Shown: one piece after another, positions 1 to 6,255 of the stretch
How positions within the stretch are numbered: position 1 is the first letter of the stretch
How the letters are laid out: every line of letters starts with the position of its first letter
Assembly (NCBI GenBank): GCA_965660195.1
Contig: CBFHZM010000046.1
Span: 1-14,099, forward strand
DNA: 14,099 nucleotides
Origin: JAYODZ01 sp965660195
Lineage (GTDB): Bacteria; Pseudomonadota; Alphaproteobacteria; RS24
Direction of reading: 5' to 3'
The notes under the pieces: generated by a model
Database searches by the model: none
What the model saw: the letters and a program-made list of their open reading frames with translations, nothing else
Told to the model about the DNA's origin: nothing
Translations under genes and position numbers: made by a program

Positions 1-1
1 A

Positions 2-772
2 CATACTCTTAGCCACAAGTATCCAAACCTGCGCGTTGAACGAGGTGACAACGGGTCATTATCTGTAAGTCAGCCACGTATGGATAAATTTTATGGTAGC
101 TTAAAACTTGGGCGCGATGTCTTATTTACCTCCTTTTTAGGACTACTCGCTTTGGCGAGCTTGCTACTCACGTCGCGTCACAGTGATCAAAGAACATTGG
201 CGCTGTTTGGCGTTGGCATGTTGCTCGGCTTTAGCAACCCCGCCCCCAATCAAATGGCATTACCGGGGCTCGAACTTCTGCTCGGACTGTTGATCGCTTT
301 GCGAGCCAGTTACCACATTCTCGGCCGGCAAGGTCTTTGGTCGCTGGCGAGTGCCAGCGCAACAGGTATTATTATTTTGATCACCCTGACCAGTGGCCTT
401 ACGAGCCCTCTCGACCTCGCCTTTTGGGCCGGAACATTATTATTTCTCGTGGCCTTACTATTTGATACACCGCCGCACACGACCTCGCTTGCTGGTCTAG
501 CGATCTTTATTGGCACTTTATTTGGTCTAATGTTCTTGAGCGCCCTGCAGCAGGATCTAAACACCGGTGATATTGATCTCTACGCGCTGGCCGGCTTGAT
601 CCTCGCGACGCTTGGTGGCTTTGCAGTGCTCTTTATAATTGTCAAAATCGGGCACGGCATTTTCAACGCATTTCGTCCTGCCCGGGTTAATTTCTATCGT
701 GATGCGCTGAGTAGCTTCTTAGTTGGTTATGGCGCCTTTGTAGCAGCGCTAGGCTATTTGGCTTTTCCGTAA
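2..772 (+). CDS. Unrecognised multi-pass membrane protein, 5' end outside the window
   Basis: I do not recognise this protein. From the ATG at 80 it has 230 residues, mostly hydrophobic, with about seven likely membrane segments (roughly residues 14-31, 38-50, 62-80, 87-105, 112-127, 134-155 and 166-190) and a last one near 208-228. A short basic loop (FRPARVNFYRD) precedes the final helix, and the protein ends in a membrane segment. The same frame stays open upstream from 80 to base 2 without a stop, encoding a polar stretch (HTLSHKYPNLRVERGDNG then SLSVSQPR). No convincing ribosome binding site precedes the ATG at 80. I therefore infer that the gene begins left of the window and that 80 is an internal methionine, although a start at 80 remains possible. 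It converges with the RraA gene, with only 7 bases between their stop codons and no terminator hairpin. It is probably an inner-membrane protein; no substrate or function can be assigned. Confidence 0.7.
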   Translation, partial: HTLSHKYPNLRVERGDNGSLSVSQPRMDKFYGSLKLGRDVLFTSFLGLLALASLLLTSRHSDQRTLALFGVGMLLGFSNPAPNQMALPGLELLLGLLIALRASYHILGRQGLWSLASASATGIIILITLTSGLTSPLDLAFWAGTLLFLVALLFDTPPHTTSLAGLAIFIGTLFGLMFLSALQQDLNTGDIDLYALAGLILATLGGFAVLFIIVKIGHGIFNAFRPARVNFYRDALSSFLVGYGAFVAALGYLAFP

Positions 773-779
773 ACTTCAC

Positions 780-1262
780 TCAAGCTGGACTGAGTTCTTG
801 TGCGGCAATAATTATGCCGTCGCGATCGGCATATAACCAATCGCCCGGCGACACGCTCACGCCAGCGAAGTGAATGGGAATATCGCGCGTGCCAAGACCG
901 CGTTTTTCGGATTTGCGGGGATGCACGGCTAAAGCCTTGACCCCAACATCAGCCGCCGCCAATTCTTCGCTATCGCGCACACAGCCGTAAATCACCACCC
1001 CAGCCCATCCATTATTGGCCGCCAGGGTCGCCAAATTACCGCCAAACAGCGCACAATTCATCGAACCGCCGCCATCAACGACCAAGACGCGGCCGTCGCC
1101 CGCCTGTTCAACGCTTTCGCGGACGAGACTATTGTCCTCAAAGGCTTTCAACGTAACCACGGGGCCATGAAAAGTACTGCGCCCGCCATAGTCATGGAAT
1201 ATAGGCTTGGGGTAGCGCAATTGCGCATCATGGGCATCAGATAAATCGGTAATGGCGTACAT
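780..1262 (-). CDS. rraA: RraA-family protein, probable 4-hydroxy-4-methyl-2-oxoglutarate aldolase / oxaloacetate decarboxylase
   Basis: This 160-residue protein is nearly the length of E. coli RraA and aligns with it from the first residues (start ITDLSDAHD, then FEDN at 41-44, VVDGGGS at 61-67 and GGNLA at 74-78). The family forms ring-shaped trimers in the cytosol. Enzymatic members are divalent-metal aldolases that split HMG-type oxo-acids or decarboxylate oxaloacetate, while E. coli RraA binds and inhibits RNase E. Here the segment YGCVRD (92-97) keeps both Arg96 and Asp97. The aldolase members use this pair and E. coli RraA lacks the Asp (it has VRQ), so I favour an enzyme over a pure RNase E inhibitor. 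It lies 3' of aceA on the same strand, which fits a role near glyoxylate and C4 acid metabolism. The start is odd: no Shine-Dalgarno is visible and the ATG follows the aceA terminator T-tract by two bases, but the conserved N-terminus supports it. Confidence 0.85.
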   Translation of the reverse strand: MYAITDLSDAHDAQLRYPKPIFHDYGGRSTFHGPVVTLKAFEDNSLVRESVEQAGDGRVLVVDGGGSMNCALFGGNLATLAANNGWAGVVIYGCVRDSEELAAADVGVKALAVHPRKSEKRGLGTRDIPIHFAGVSVSPGDWLYADRDGIIIAAQELSPA

Positions 1263-1264
1263 AG

Positions 1265-1291
1265 AAAAAAGGGCCGGGTTTAACCCGGCCC
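1265..1291 (-). terminator. Rho-independent terminator of aceA
   Basis: On the minus strand a perfect stem reads GGGCCGGGTT, one unpaired base, then AACCCGGCCC (1291 down to 1271). It is followed at once by six T residues (1270-1265). It begins 12 bases after the aceA stop codon. The end of the T-tract is only two bases before the ATG of the RraA gene at 1262, so a transcript stopping here ends just short of that start codon. Confidence 0.93.
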
Positions 1292-1302
1292 TCCCAAACA
1301 GT

Positions 1303-2907
1303 TTAGAACTGGTTCATCGTATTATCTTCCCCAGCCGCCAACAGCGCGTTGTCGCCAGAGAAGTATTCTTTATGATCATCGCCGATATTCGAGCCGGCCA
1401 AATCTTGGTGCTTGACCGAGGCTTGATCGCGGCGGATTTCTTGCCGCTGAATATCACGAACATAGGCCAACATGCCATCATCACCGAAATAGCCCTCAGA
1501 TAGAACATCGGTACCAAGGGCTGTCTCGTGATAGGTCGGCAGGGTGATCAGATGGTGGAATATACCAGCATCACGGGCCGCATCTTTTTGGAAGCTTTGG
1601 ATATAGTTATCGGCTTGGACGGCAAGCTCGCTATCATCAAATTTGACATCCATCAGGCCGCGCGGCGTGCTGGCTGGATCTGGATAAGCCGACACATCTT
1701 TGCCAGCCGACTTCCACTCAGCATAAACTTGCTCTCGGAAGGACAGTGTCCAGTTAAAACTCGGTGAGTTGTTATAGACCAACTTAGCGTTCGGAATGAC
1801 CTCGCGCACACGGTTCACCATGCCAGCAATCTGCGCCACATTGGGTCGCTCAGTCTCAATCCACAACAGGTCGGCACCATTTTCAAGGCTGGTAACACAG
1901 TCGAGAACCACACGGTCTTCGCCGCTGCCATCTTTGAAGGCAAACAAACCATTAGCTAGAAGCACAGGCTTGACCATCTGACCATTCTGCATAAAAGCCA
2001 AATCGCCATCAGTCAAAGACGAGACATCGCTAACAGGCTCAACTTTCAGGAAATCGTTATATTTGCTCGCCAGATCGCCAGCCGAACGTGAGACTGGCAC
2101 TTTTTGGGTCAGGCCAGCGCCGAGCGAGTCGGTCCGAGCAACGATAACGCCATTTTCCACACCCAGCTCCATGAAGGCGTAACGAACAGCATTGATCTTC
2201 GCCAAAAAGTCTTCGTGCGGAACCGTTACTTTGCCATCTTGGTGACCGCACTGCTTAGCATCAGACACTTGGTTTTCGATTTGGATACAGCAAGCCCCCG
2301 CTTCGATCATTTTCTTAGCCAGCAAATAGGTCGCTTCTTCGTTACCAAAGCCAGCATCAATGTCGGCGATAATCGGCACAACATGGCTCTCAAAGTTGTC
2401 GATTTTTGCCAATACTGCATCAACATCACCACCCTTTGCGCGGGCTTGATCCAGCTCAACAAACACATGGCGCAGTTCACGCGCATCGGCTTGTTTAAGG
2501 AAAGTGTAAATTTCACCGATCAAATTCGGCACAGTGGTTTTCTCGTGCATGCTCTGATCTGGCAGCGGGCCGAAATCTGACCGCAGCGCTGCAACCATCC
2601 AGCCGCTCAAATAAACATAGGATTTTTTGACAGTTTTGCGGTGCCGCTTGACGGCCATCATCATTTGTTGCGCTGTAAAGCCGTGCCAGCACCCCAGAGA
2701 TTGCGTGTAATCAGCGCTATTGGCATCGTAATCGGCCATGTCTTTGCGCATAATGTCAGCGGTGTAACGGGCAATATCCAGCCCTGTTTTGAAACGGTTT
2801 TGCAACCGCATGCGAACAACATATTCAGCGTTAATGGCGTTCCAAGGGGCACCATTTTTCGCGATTTCTTTACGTACCGCTTCGACTTGTTGGGTATAGC
2901 TTGTCAT
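1303..2907 (-). CDS. aceA: Isocitrate lyase, long Pseudomonas-type form
   Basis: Isocitrate lyase splits isocitrate into glyoxylate and succinate, the first step of the glyoxylate shunt that lets cells grow on acetate and fatty acids. The protein is 534 residues from the ATG at 2907, close to the long form of Pseudomonas aeruginosa (about 531) rather than the 434-residue E. coli enzyme. The frame extends to 2949, but 2907 is preceded by a good ribosome binding site (AAGAGGTCGAAG) and matches the usual N-terminus. The catalytic loop KQCGH is at 218-222 with the cysteine at 220. ADIDAGFGN (181-189) contributes Mg-binding acids, VARTDSLGAG is at 256-265 and the substrate-binding NNSPSFNW at 379-386. 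The C-terminus (DDHKEYFSG, then NTMNQF at the end) is also as in the long form. An insert at about 270-330 is typical of this subfamily. It is divergent from the short-chain acyl-CoA regulator at 3106, the classical control arrangement, and has its own terminator. Confidence 0.97.
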   Translation of the reverse strand: MTSYTQQVEAVRKEIAKNGAPWNAINAEYVVRMRLQNRFKTGLDIARYTADIMRKDMADYDANSADYTQSLGCWHGFTAQQMMMAVKRHRKTVKKSYVYLSGWMVAALRSDFGPLPDQSMHEKTTVPNLIGEIYTFLKQADARELRHVFVELDQARAKGGDVDAVLAKIDNFESHVVPIIADIDAGFGNEEATYLLAKKMIEAGACCIQIENQVSDAKQCGHQDGKVTVPHEDFLAKINAVRYAFMELGVENGVIVARTDSLGAGLTQKVPVSRSAGDLASKYNDFLKVEPVSDVSSLTDGDLAFMQNGQMVKPVLLANGLFAFKDGSGEDRVVLDCVTSLENGADLLWIETERPNVAQIAGMVNRVREVIPNAKLVYNNSPSFNWTLSFREQVYAEWKSAGKDVSAYPDPASTPRGLMDVKFDDSELAVQADNYIQSFQKDAARDAGIFHHLITLPTYHETALGTDVLSEGYFGDDGMLAYVRDIQRQEIRRDQASVKHQDLAGSNIGDDHKEYFSGDNALLAAGEDNTMNQF

Positions 2908-2994
2908 CTTCGACCTCTTGCATCTGGTTGGGAGATATGCGGGACACATACACAGCGCACAGAGTTTTGTCGAGTCCTGATTAAACCCTTGAAA

Positions 2995-3022
2995 ATATTA
3001 AAGTAGAAAAATTTACACAAAA
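2995..3022 (-). promoter_or_regulatory. Candidate aceA promoter
   Basis: On the minus strand a good -10 hexamer TAATAT lies at 3000-2995. A weak -35 (TTTTGT, 3022-3017) sits 16 bases upstream and falls inside one arm of the inverted repeat at 3013-3041. This places the dyad over the -35 region, which fits a site where a regulator helps or blocks polymerase. The leader to the ATG at 2907 would be about 80 bases. The -35 match is poor and no start site is known, so this is tentative. Confidence 0.4.
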
Positions 3023-3041
3023 CCAGTATTTGTTTGTGTAA
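3013..3041. promoter_or_regulatory. Perfect inverted repeat between aceA and its regulator, candidate operator
   Basis: TTACACAAA (3013-3021) and TTTGTGTAA (3033-3041) are exact reverse complements separated by 11 bases. The dyad lies in the 198-base divergent promoter region between aceA (starts 2907) and the ScfR-type regulator (starts 3106). Related regulators bind AT-rich TTTGCAAA-like half-sites: PccR in Rhodobacter recognises paired TTTGCAAA and RamB a similar motif. The half-sites here are similar in style but not identical. I infer that the neighbouring regulator binds here; that is not shown by the sequence. Confidence 0.55.
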
Positions 3042-3080
3042 TATGTAAACTTTGTAAATATAGGGTGTAATTCTAACACC
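3037..3080. promoter_or_regulatory. TGTAA repeat cluster and second short dyad upstream of the regulator gene
   Basis: TGTAA occurs at 3037, 3044, 3053 and 3066, all on the plus strand; the copies at 3044 and 3053 are each followed by a further A (TGTAAA). The last copy is part of a second inverted repeat, GGTGT (3064-3068) with ACACC (3076-3080). This cluster overlaps where the -10 region of the regulator gene would lie (candidate AATATA at 3057-3062, 17 bases after TTGTGT at 3034). It could be an autoregulatory site. AT-rich DNA produces such repeats by chance, so confidence is limited. Confidence 0.35.
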
Positions 3081-3105
3081 ATAACCCTTTGAAGAAGCGA
3101 TACTA

Positions 3106-4551
3106 ATGGCAGAAAAGAAATCTCGGCTCGTGGAACGCAAATTATTTGCTGGGGCGCGTATTCGGCGGCTGCGCCGCGAGCTTTCACTAACCCAAGCGAG
3201 CATGGCCGACGCGCTTGGCATCTCCACAAGCTATCTCAACCTGATCGAACGCGACCAACGGCCAATATCGGCGCAAATTTTGTTACAACTGGTCGAAGTT
3301 TTTGACATCGACCCACGCGGTTTAGCTGGCGATGAGGAAGCCCGCGCGCAAACTCAACTACGGGAAGTATTTTCGGACCCAATGTTTCGAGATTCGCCGA
3401 TTGGGCGCGACGAGATGAAAGATATTGCCGCCGCTAGCCCTGCCGCCGTCGATGCGATTGCGCGGCTCTATCGCTCCTATCAAGAAGTGGCATCAACCAA
3501 AACCATGCTCGCCGAACGGCTGGCCGATAGCGCCAGCGGCGAAAACCCGGATGCCCTTCTGGCGCTAGAGGAAGTCCGCGACTTTATCAACCAGCAAGGT
3601 AATCACTTCGCTTCGCTGGACGGTATGGCCGAGCGTCTGCATGAAGAAGCTATTGCGCCCTTTGATGAGCCTTATCTTGCCTTGCGCAACCGCCTCGAAA
3701 ATAAACATCGTGTTGTGACGCGGGTGGTGCCACACACCGTTATGGCCAACACCTTGCGACGCTATGATCGGCATCGCCAGACCTTATTTTTATCCGAAAT
3801 GCTGGACCAGCCAGGGCGCTCCTTCCAACTGGCTTACCAAATCGGCTATCTCGAGCAGATTGAGGAAATCGATAATATTATTCGTTCCTCGGGCCTGCAA
3901 TCCGACAATGCACGGTTAGTGGCGCGGATTTCCCTAGCCAATTATTTTGCGGCTGCCGTTTTGATGCCCTATGGCCCAACACTGCAAACTGCCGAGGCGA
4001 CGCAATATGACATTACCCTGCTTGGACGGCGTTTCGGAACCAGCTTCGAGCAAGTCTGCCACCGGCTGACGACGTTGCAGCGCCCAAGCGCCCGCGGCAT
4101 TCCATTTTTTCTAATTCGCGTCGATAATGCTGGCAATATCTCGAAGCGGTTCTCGGCCGCTGGCTTTCACTTCGCCCGTTTCGGCGGCACCTGCCCGCGC
4201 TGGAATGTCCACGATGCCTTTCGAATTCCGGGTAAAATTTCGACACAGGTCATCCAAATGGAAGACGGCACCCGGTATTTTTCGATAGCCCGCACGGTCA
4301 GTCGCGATAATTCCGGCTTCGGCGTTCCCGATAATCAATTTGCTGTCGCGCTAGGTTGTGACATTGTGCACGCTAGCCGCGTCACCTATTCACGAGGGCT
4401 GGATTTGGCACAAGATGCCGCGGACACGCCAGTGGGCATTAATTGCCGATTGTGTGAGCGAAGCGACTGCAACCAACGCGCTACGCCCTCGATCAATCGC
4501 GATTTGCGGCTCGACGAACATGTGCGAGGACTGTCGCCCTTCGGGCTTTGA
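3106..4551 (+). CDS. XRE-family short-chain fatty acyl-CoA regulator (ScfR/RamB/PccR type)
   Basis: This is a 481-residue transcriptional regulator. Residues about 16-70 are an XRE-type helix-turn-helix (RIRRLRRELSLTQ followed by TSYLNLIERDQRP). The middle, about 190-290, resembles the ImmA/IrrE peptidase fold, but the HExxH zinc motif is replaced by YQIGYLEQ (244-251), so it is probably a ligand-sensing rather than proteolytic domain. The C-terminal domain ends in a cysteine cluster, CRLCERSDCNQR (447-458, Cys447, 450 and 455), characteristic of this family; Cys363 and Cys418 may belong to the same site. RamB and PccR, known family members, control isocitrate lyase, acetate and propionyl-CoA genes, and PccR senses an acyl-CoA. 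The gene is divergent from aceA across a dyad-rich promoter region, so control of the glyoxylate shunt is the obvious role. Whether it activates or represses cannot be read from sequence. The ribosome binding site (GAAGAAG) is modest. It precedes hisS by 60 bases on the same strand. Confidence 0.9.
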   Translation: MAEKKSRLVERKLFAGARIRRLRRELSLTQASMADALGISTSYLNLIERDQRPISAQILLQLVEVFDIDPRGLAGDEEARAQTQLREVFSDPMFRDSPIGRDEMKDIAAASPAAVDAIARLYRSYQEVASTKTMLAERLADSASGENPDALLALEEVRDFINQQGNHFASLDGMAERLHEEAIAPFDEPYLALRNRLENKHRVVTRVVPHTVMANTLRRYDRHRQTLFLSEMLDQPGRSFQLAYQIGYLEQIEEIDNIIRSSGLQSDNARLVARISLANYFAAAVLMPYGPTLQTAEATQYDITLLGRRFGTSFEQVCHRLTTLQRPSARGIPFFLIRVDNAGNISKRFSAAGFHFARFGGTCPRWNVHDAFRIPGKISTQVIQMEDGTRYFSIARTVSRDNSGFGVPDNQFAVALGCDIVHASRVTYSRGLDLAQDAADTPVGINCRLCERSDCNQRATPSINRDLRLDEHVRGLSPFGL

Positions 4552-4611
4552 GCATTGGCGCCTGCGGTCCCTAGGCTTGCCTGCAAGCGAGGTTTCAGAT
4601 AGACAAATGTC

Positions 4612-6111
4612 ATGTCGAAGCGTGAGCAGAAAAAGCAGAAATCATTCAAACCAAAGGCTCGTGTTGCGCGAGGCTTTCGCGACCTTGGTCGCGATGAGCT
4701 AGCGCTACAGCAGGGCATGATCGCCACCCTAGCCAGGGTTTACGAACAATATGGTTTTGACCAACTCGACACACCAGCTTTTGAATATGCCGACGCATTA
4801 GGAAAATTTCTGCCCGATGCCGATCGCCCGAATGAAGGCGTTTTCGCGCTTGAAGATGATGACAACCAATGGCTGAGCTTGCGCTACGACCTAACGGCGC
4901 CGCTGGCGCGTTATGTGGCAGAGCATTATGACCATCTGCCCAAGCCGTTAAGGCGCTATCAGCATGGCTATGTCTTTCGCAACGAAAAGCCCGGCCCAGG
5001 GCGCTATCGCCAATTTATGCAGATGGATGCCGACACGGTCGGCGCCGCCAGCTCCGCCGCCGACGCAGAGATTTGCATGATGGCGGCAGATTGTATGCTG
5101 GCGCTTGGTCTCGCCCGCGGCGATTTCAGCGTCCGCATTAACAGCCGGAAATTGCTCGACGCAATGCTTCAGACAATTGGGCTGTCGGACGAAGACGAGA
5201 ATTACGAAAGCCGGCGTTTGACGATTTTACGTGCCATGGACAAACTCGACCGCCTTGGCATGGATGGCGTACGCGACCTATTGGGCGCTGGCCGTAAAGA
5301 CGAAAGCGGTGATTTTACCAAAGGCGCAGAGCTACCAGCCGCAGCAATTGATACGATTTGCCAGTTCTTGCGAGCCCGTCAAGCAACCCGGCAAGAAACA
5401 TTGGCAGAATTACGCACTATAAGTGGCGAGATCGGTGCTACCGGCGTTAGTGAGCTCGAAGAGATGAATGCCCTGTTTGATCATCTCGGTTATGATGAAG
5501 CTAGCATATGCTTCGACCCGTCCATCGTGCGGGGGCTTGATTATTACACAGGACCGGTTTTTGAGATTGAGTTAACCTTCGAGACGACGGACGAAAATGG
5601 CGAAATAGCCCGTTTTGGCTCGGTCGGGGGTGGCGGGCGCTATGATGATCTTGTCAAGCGCTTTAAAGGCATTGAAATCCCAGCTACTGGGATTTCTATC
5701 GGCGTCAGCCGGTTAGCCGCCGCTTTAATGCTAAAAGGCCTAGCGCCAAAGGGTAACCAGCAGCCTCTGATAGTGGTCTTGGTGATGGATAAAGATAATA
5801 AAGCCGACTATGCCGCCATGGTCCAAGATATGCGGCGCGCTGGCCTACGGGCTGAGATGTATATGGGGGATAGCGGCATGAAACCGCAATTGCGCTATGC
5901 TGATGCCCGCGGCGCCAGATTTGCCATTATCGAAGGCGAAGACGAACGCGCCAAAGGCCTTGTGACCGTCAAAGACCTCGCTCTCGGCGCCGAAAAATCT
6001 GTCGAAATCAGCGACAACGCTGAATGGCGAAGCGCCAAACACGCACAATTTGAAGTTTCCCGCGCCGAACTGGTAGCGAGTTTGCAAGCTCGCATCGCTG
6101 AAGAAACATAA
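4612..6111 (+). CDS. hisS: Histidyl-tRNA synthetase, divergent alphaproteobacterial type
   Basis: This class II aminoacyl-tRNA synthetase charges tRNA-His with histidine in the cytosol. It has 499 residues, longer than the 424 of E. coli HisRS, with a lysine-rich N-terminus and then KARVARGFRDL (15-25). Motif 2 is RYQHGYVFRNEKPGPGRYR (115-133), followed by QFMQMDAD. The histidine-binding signature RGLDYYTGPVFE is at 308-319, motif 3 is GGGGRYDDLV through GISIGVSRL (339-368), and the anticodon-binding domain covers about 384-499. After motif 2 the E. coli type has QFHQLG; the QFMQMDAD form belongs to the group whose tRNA-His commonly lacks the extra G-1 base. The ATG at 4612 has only a weak upstream GCGAGG, but the KARVARGF start agrees with the family. 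It follows the ScfR-type gene by 60 bases without a terminator and could be partly co-transcribed with it. hisZ, a paralogue, follows in the same direction. Confidence 0.96.
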   Translation: MSKREQKKQKSFKPKARVARGFRDLGRDELALQQGMIATLARVYEQYGFDQLDTPAFEYADALGKFLPDADRPNEGVFALEDDDNQWLSLRYDLTAPLARYVAEHYDHLPKPLRRYQHGYVFRNEKPGPGRYRQFMQMDADTVGAASSAADAEICMMAADCMLALGLARGDFSVRINSRKLLDAMLQTIGLSDEDENYESRRLTILRAMDKLDRLGMDGVRDLLGAGRKDESGDFTKGAELPAAAIDTICQFLRARQATRQETLAELRTISGEIGATGVSELEEMNALFDHLGYDEASICFDPSIVRGLDYYTGPVFEIELTFETTDENGEIARFGSVGGGGRYDDLVKRFKGIEIPATGISIGVSRLAAALMLKGLAPKGNQQPLIVVLVMDKDNKADYAAMVQDMRRAGLRAEMYMGDSGMKPQLRYADARGARFAIIEGEDERAKGLVTVKDLALGAEKSVEISDNAEWRSAKHAQFEVSRAELVASLQARIAEET

Positions 6112-6255
6112 AATTCATATTAAATGAACTAAAATTCAAATAATTTGAATTATAATAATTAATTCACATTATGTATATTCATTAAATTTAAATTGCATTG
6201 TTTTTTGCTTGCCTAATCGCTGGTTTATTTGTATTTTATGAACTCGGAGGCAATC
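6112..6255 (+). promoter_or_regulatory. Extremely AT-rich leader of hisZG with a perfect palindrome
   Basis: The 144 bases between hisS and hisZ are almost free of G and C up to about 6195. They hold a perfect palindrome: AATTCAAAT (6133-6141), one base, ATTTGAATT (6143-6151). A smaller dyad, TTCAT (6114-6118) with ATGAA (6124-6128), lies just before it, and ATTCA recurs near 6161 and 6177. No hairpin with a T-tract is present, and I see no histidine-rich leader peptide of the enteric attenuator kind. I infer that the promoter of hisZG is here and that the palindrome may be an operator, possibly for the helix-turn-helix at the N-terminus of HisZ. In DNA this AT-rich some symmetry arises by chance, but a 9+1+9 exact match is long. 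Confidence 0.5.
6246..6250 (+). promoter_or_regulatory. hisZ: Ribosome binding site that fixes the hisZ start
   Basis: GGAGG lies five bases before the ATG at 6256. The frame is open further upstream (TTG at 6229, ATG at 6238), but neither of those has a Shine-Dalgarno sequence. The choice matters because 6256 places the whole helix-turn-helix domain inside the translated protein. There is no equally good start later in the frame at the HisZ core. Confidence 0.85.

Noticed and set aside
2104..2580. 158-codon plus-strand frame inside aceA
   Set aside because: It is antisense to highly conserved isocitrate lyase sequence, with no ribosome binding site or recognisable domain.
6229..6255. Upstream hisZ starts at TTG 6229 or ATG 6238
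   Set aside because: Only the ATG at 6256 has a well-spaced GGAGG.
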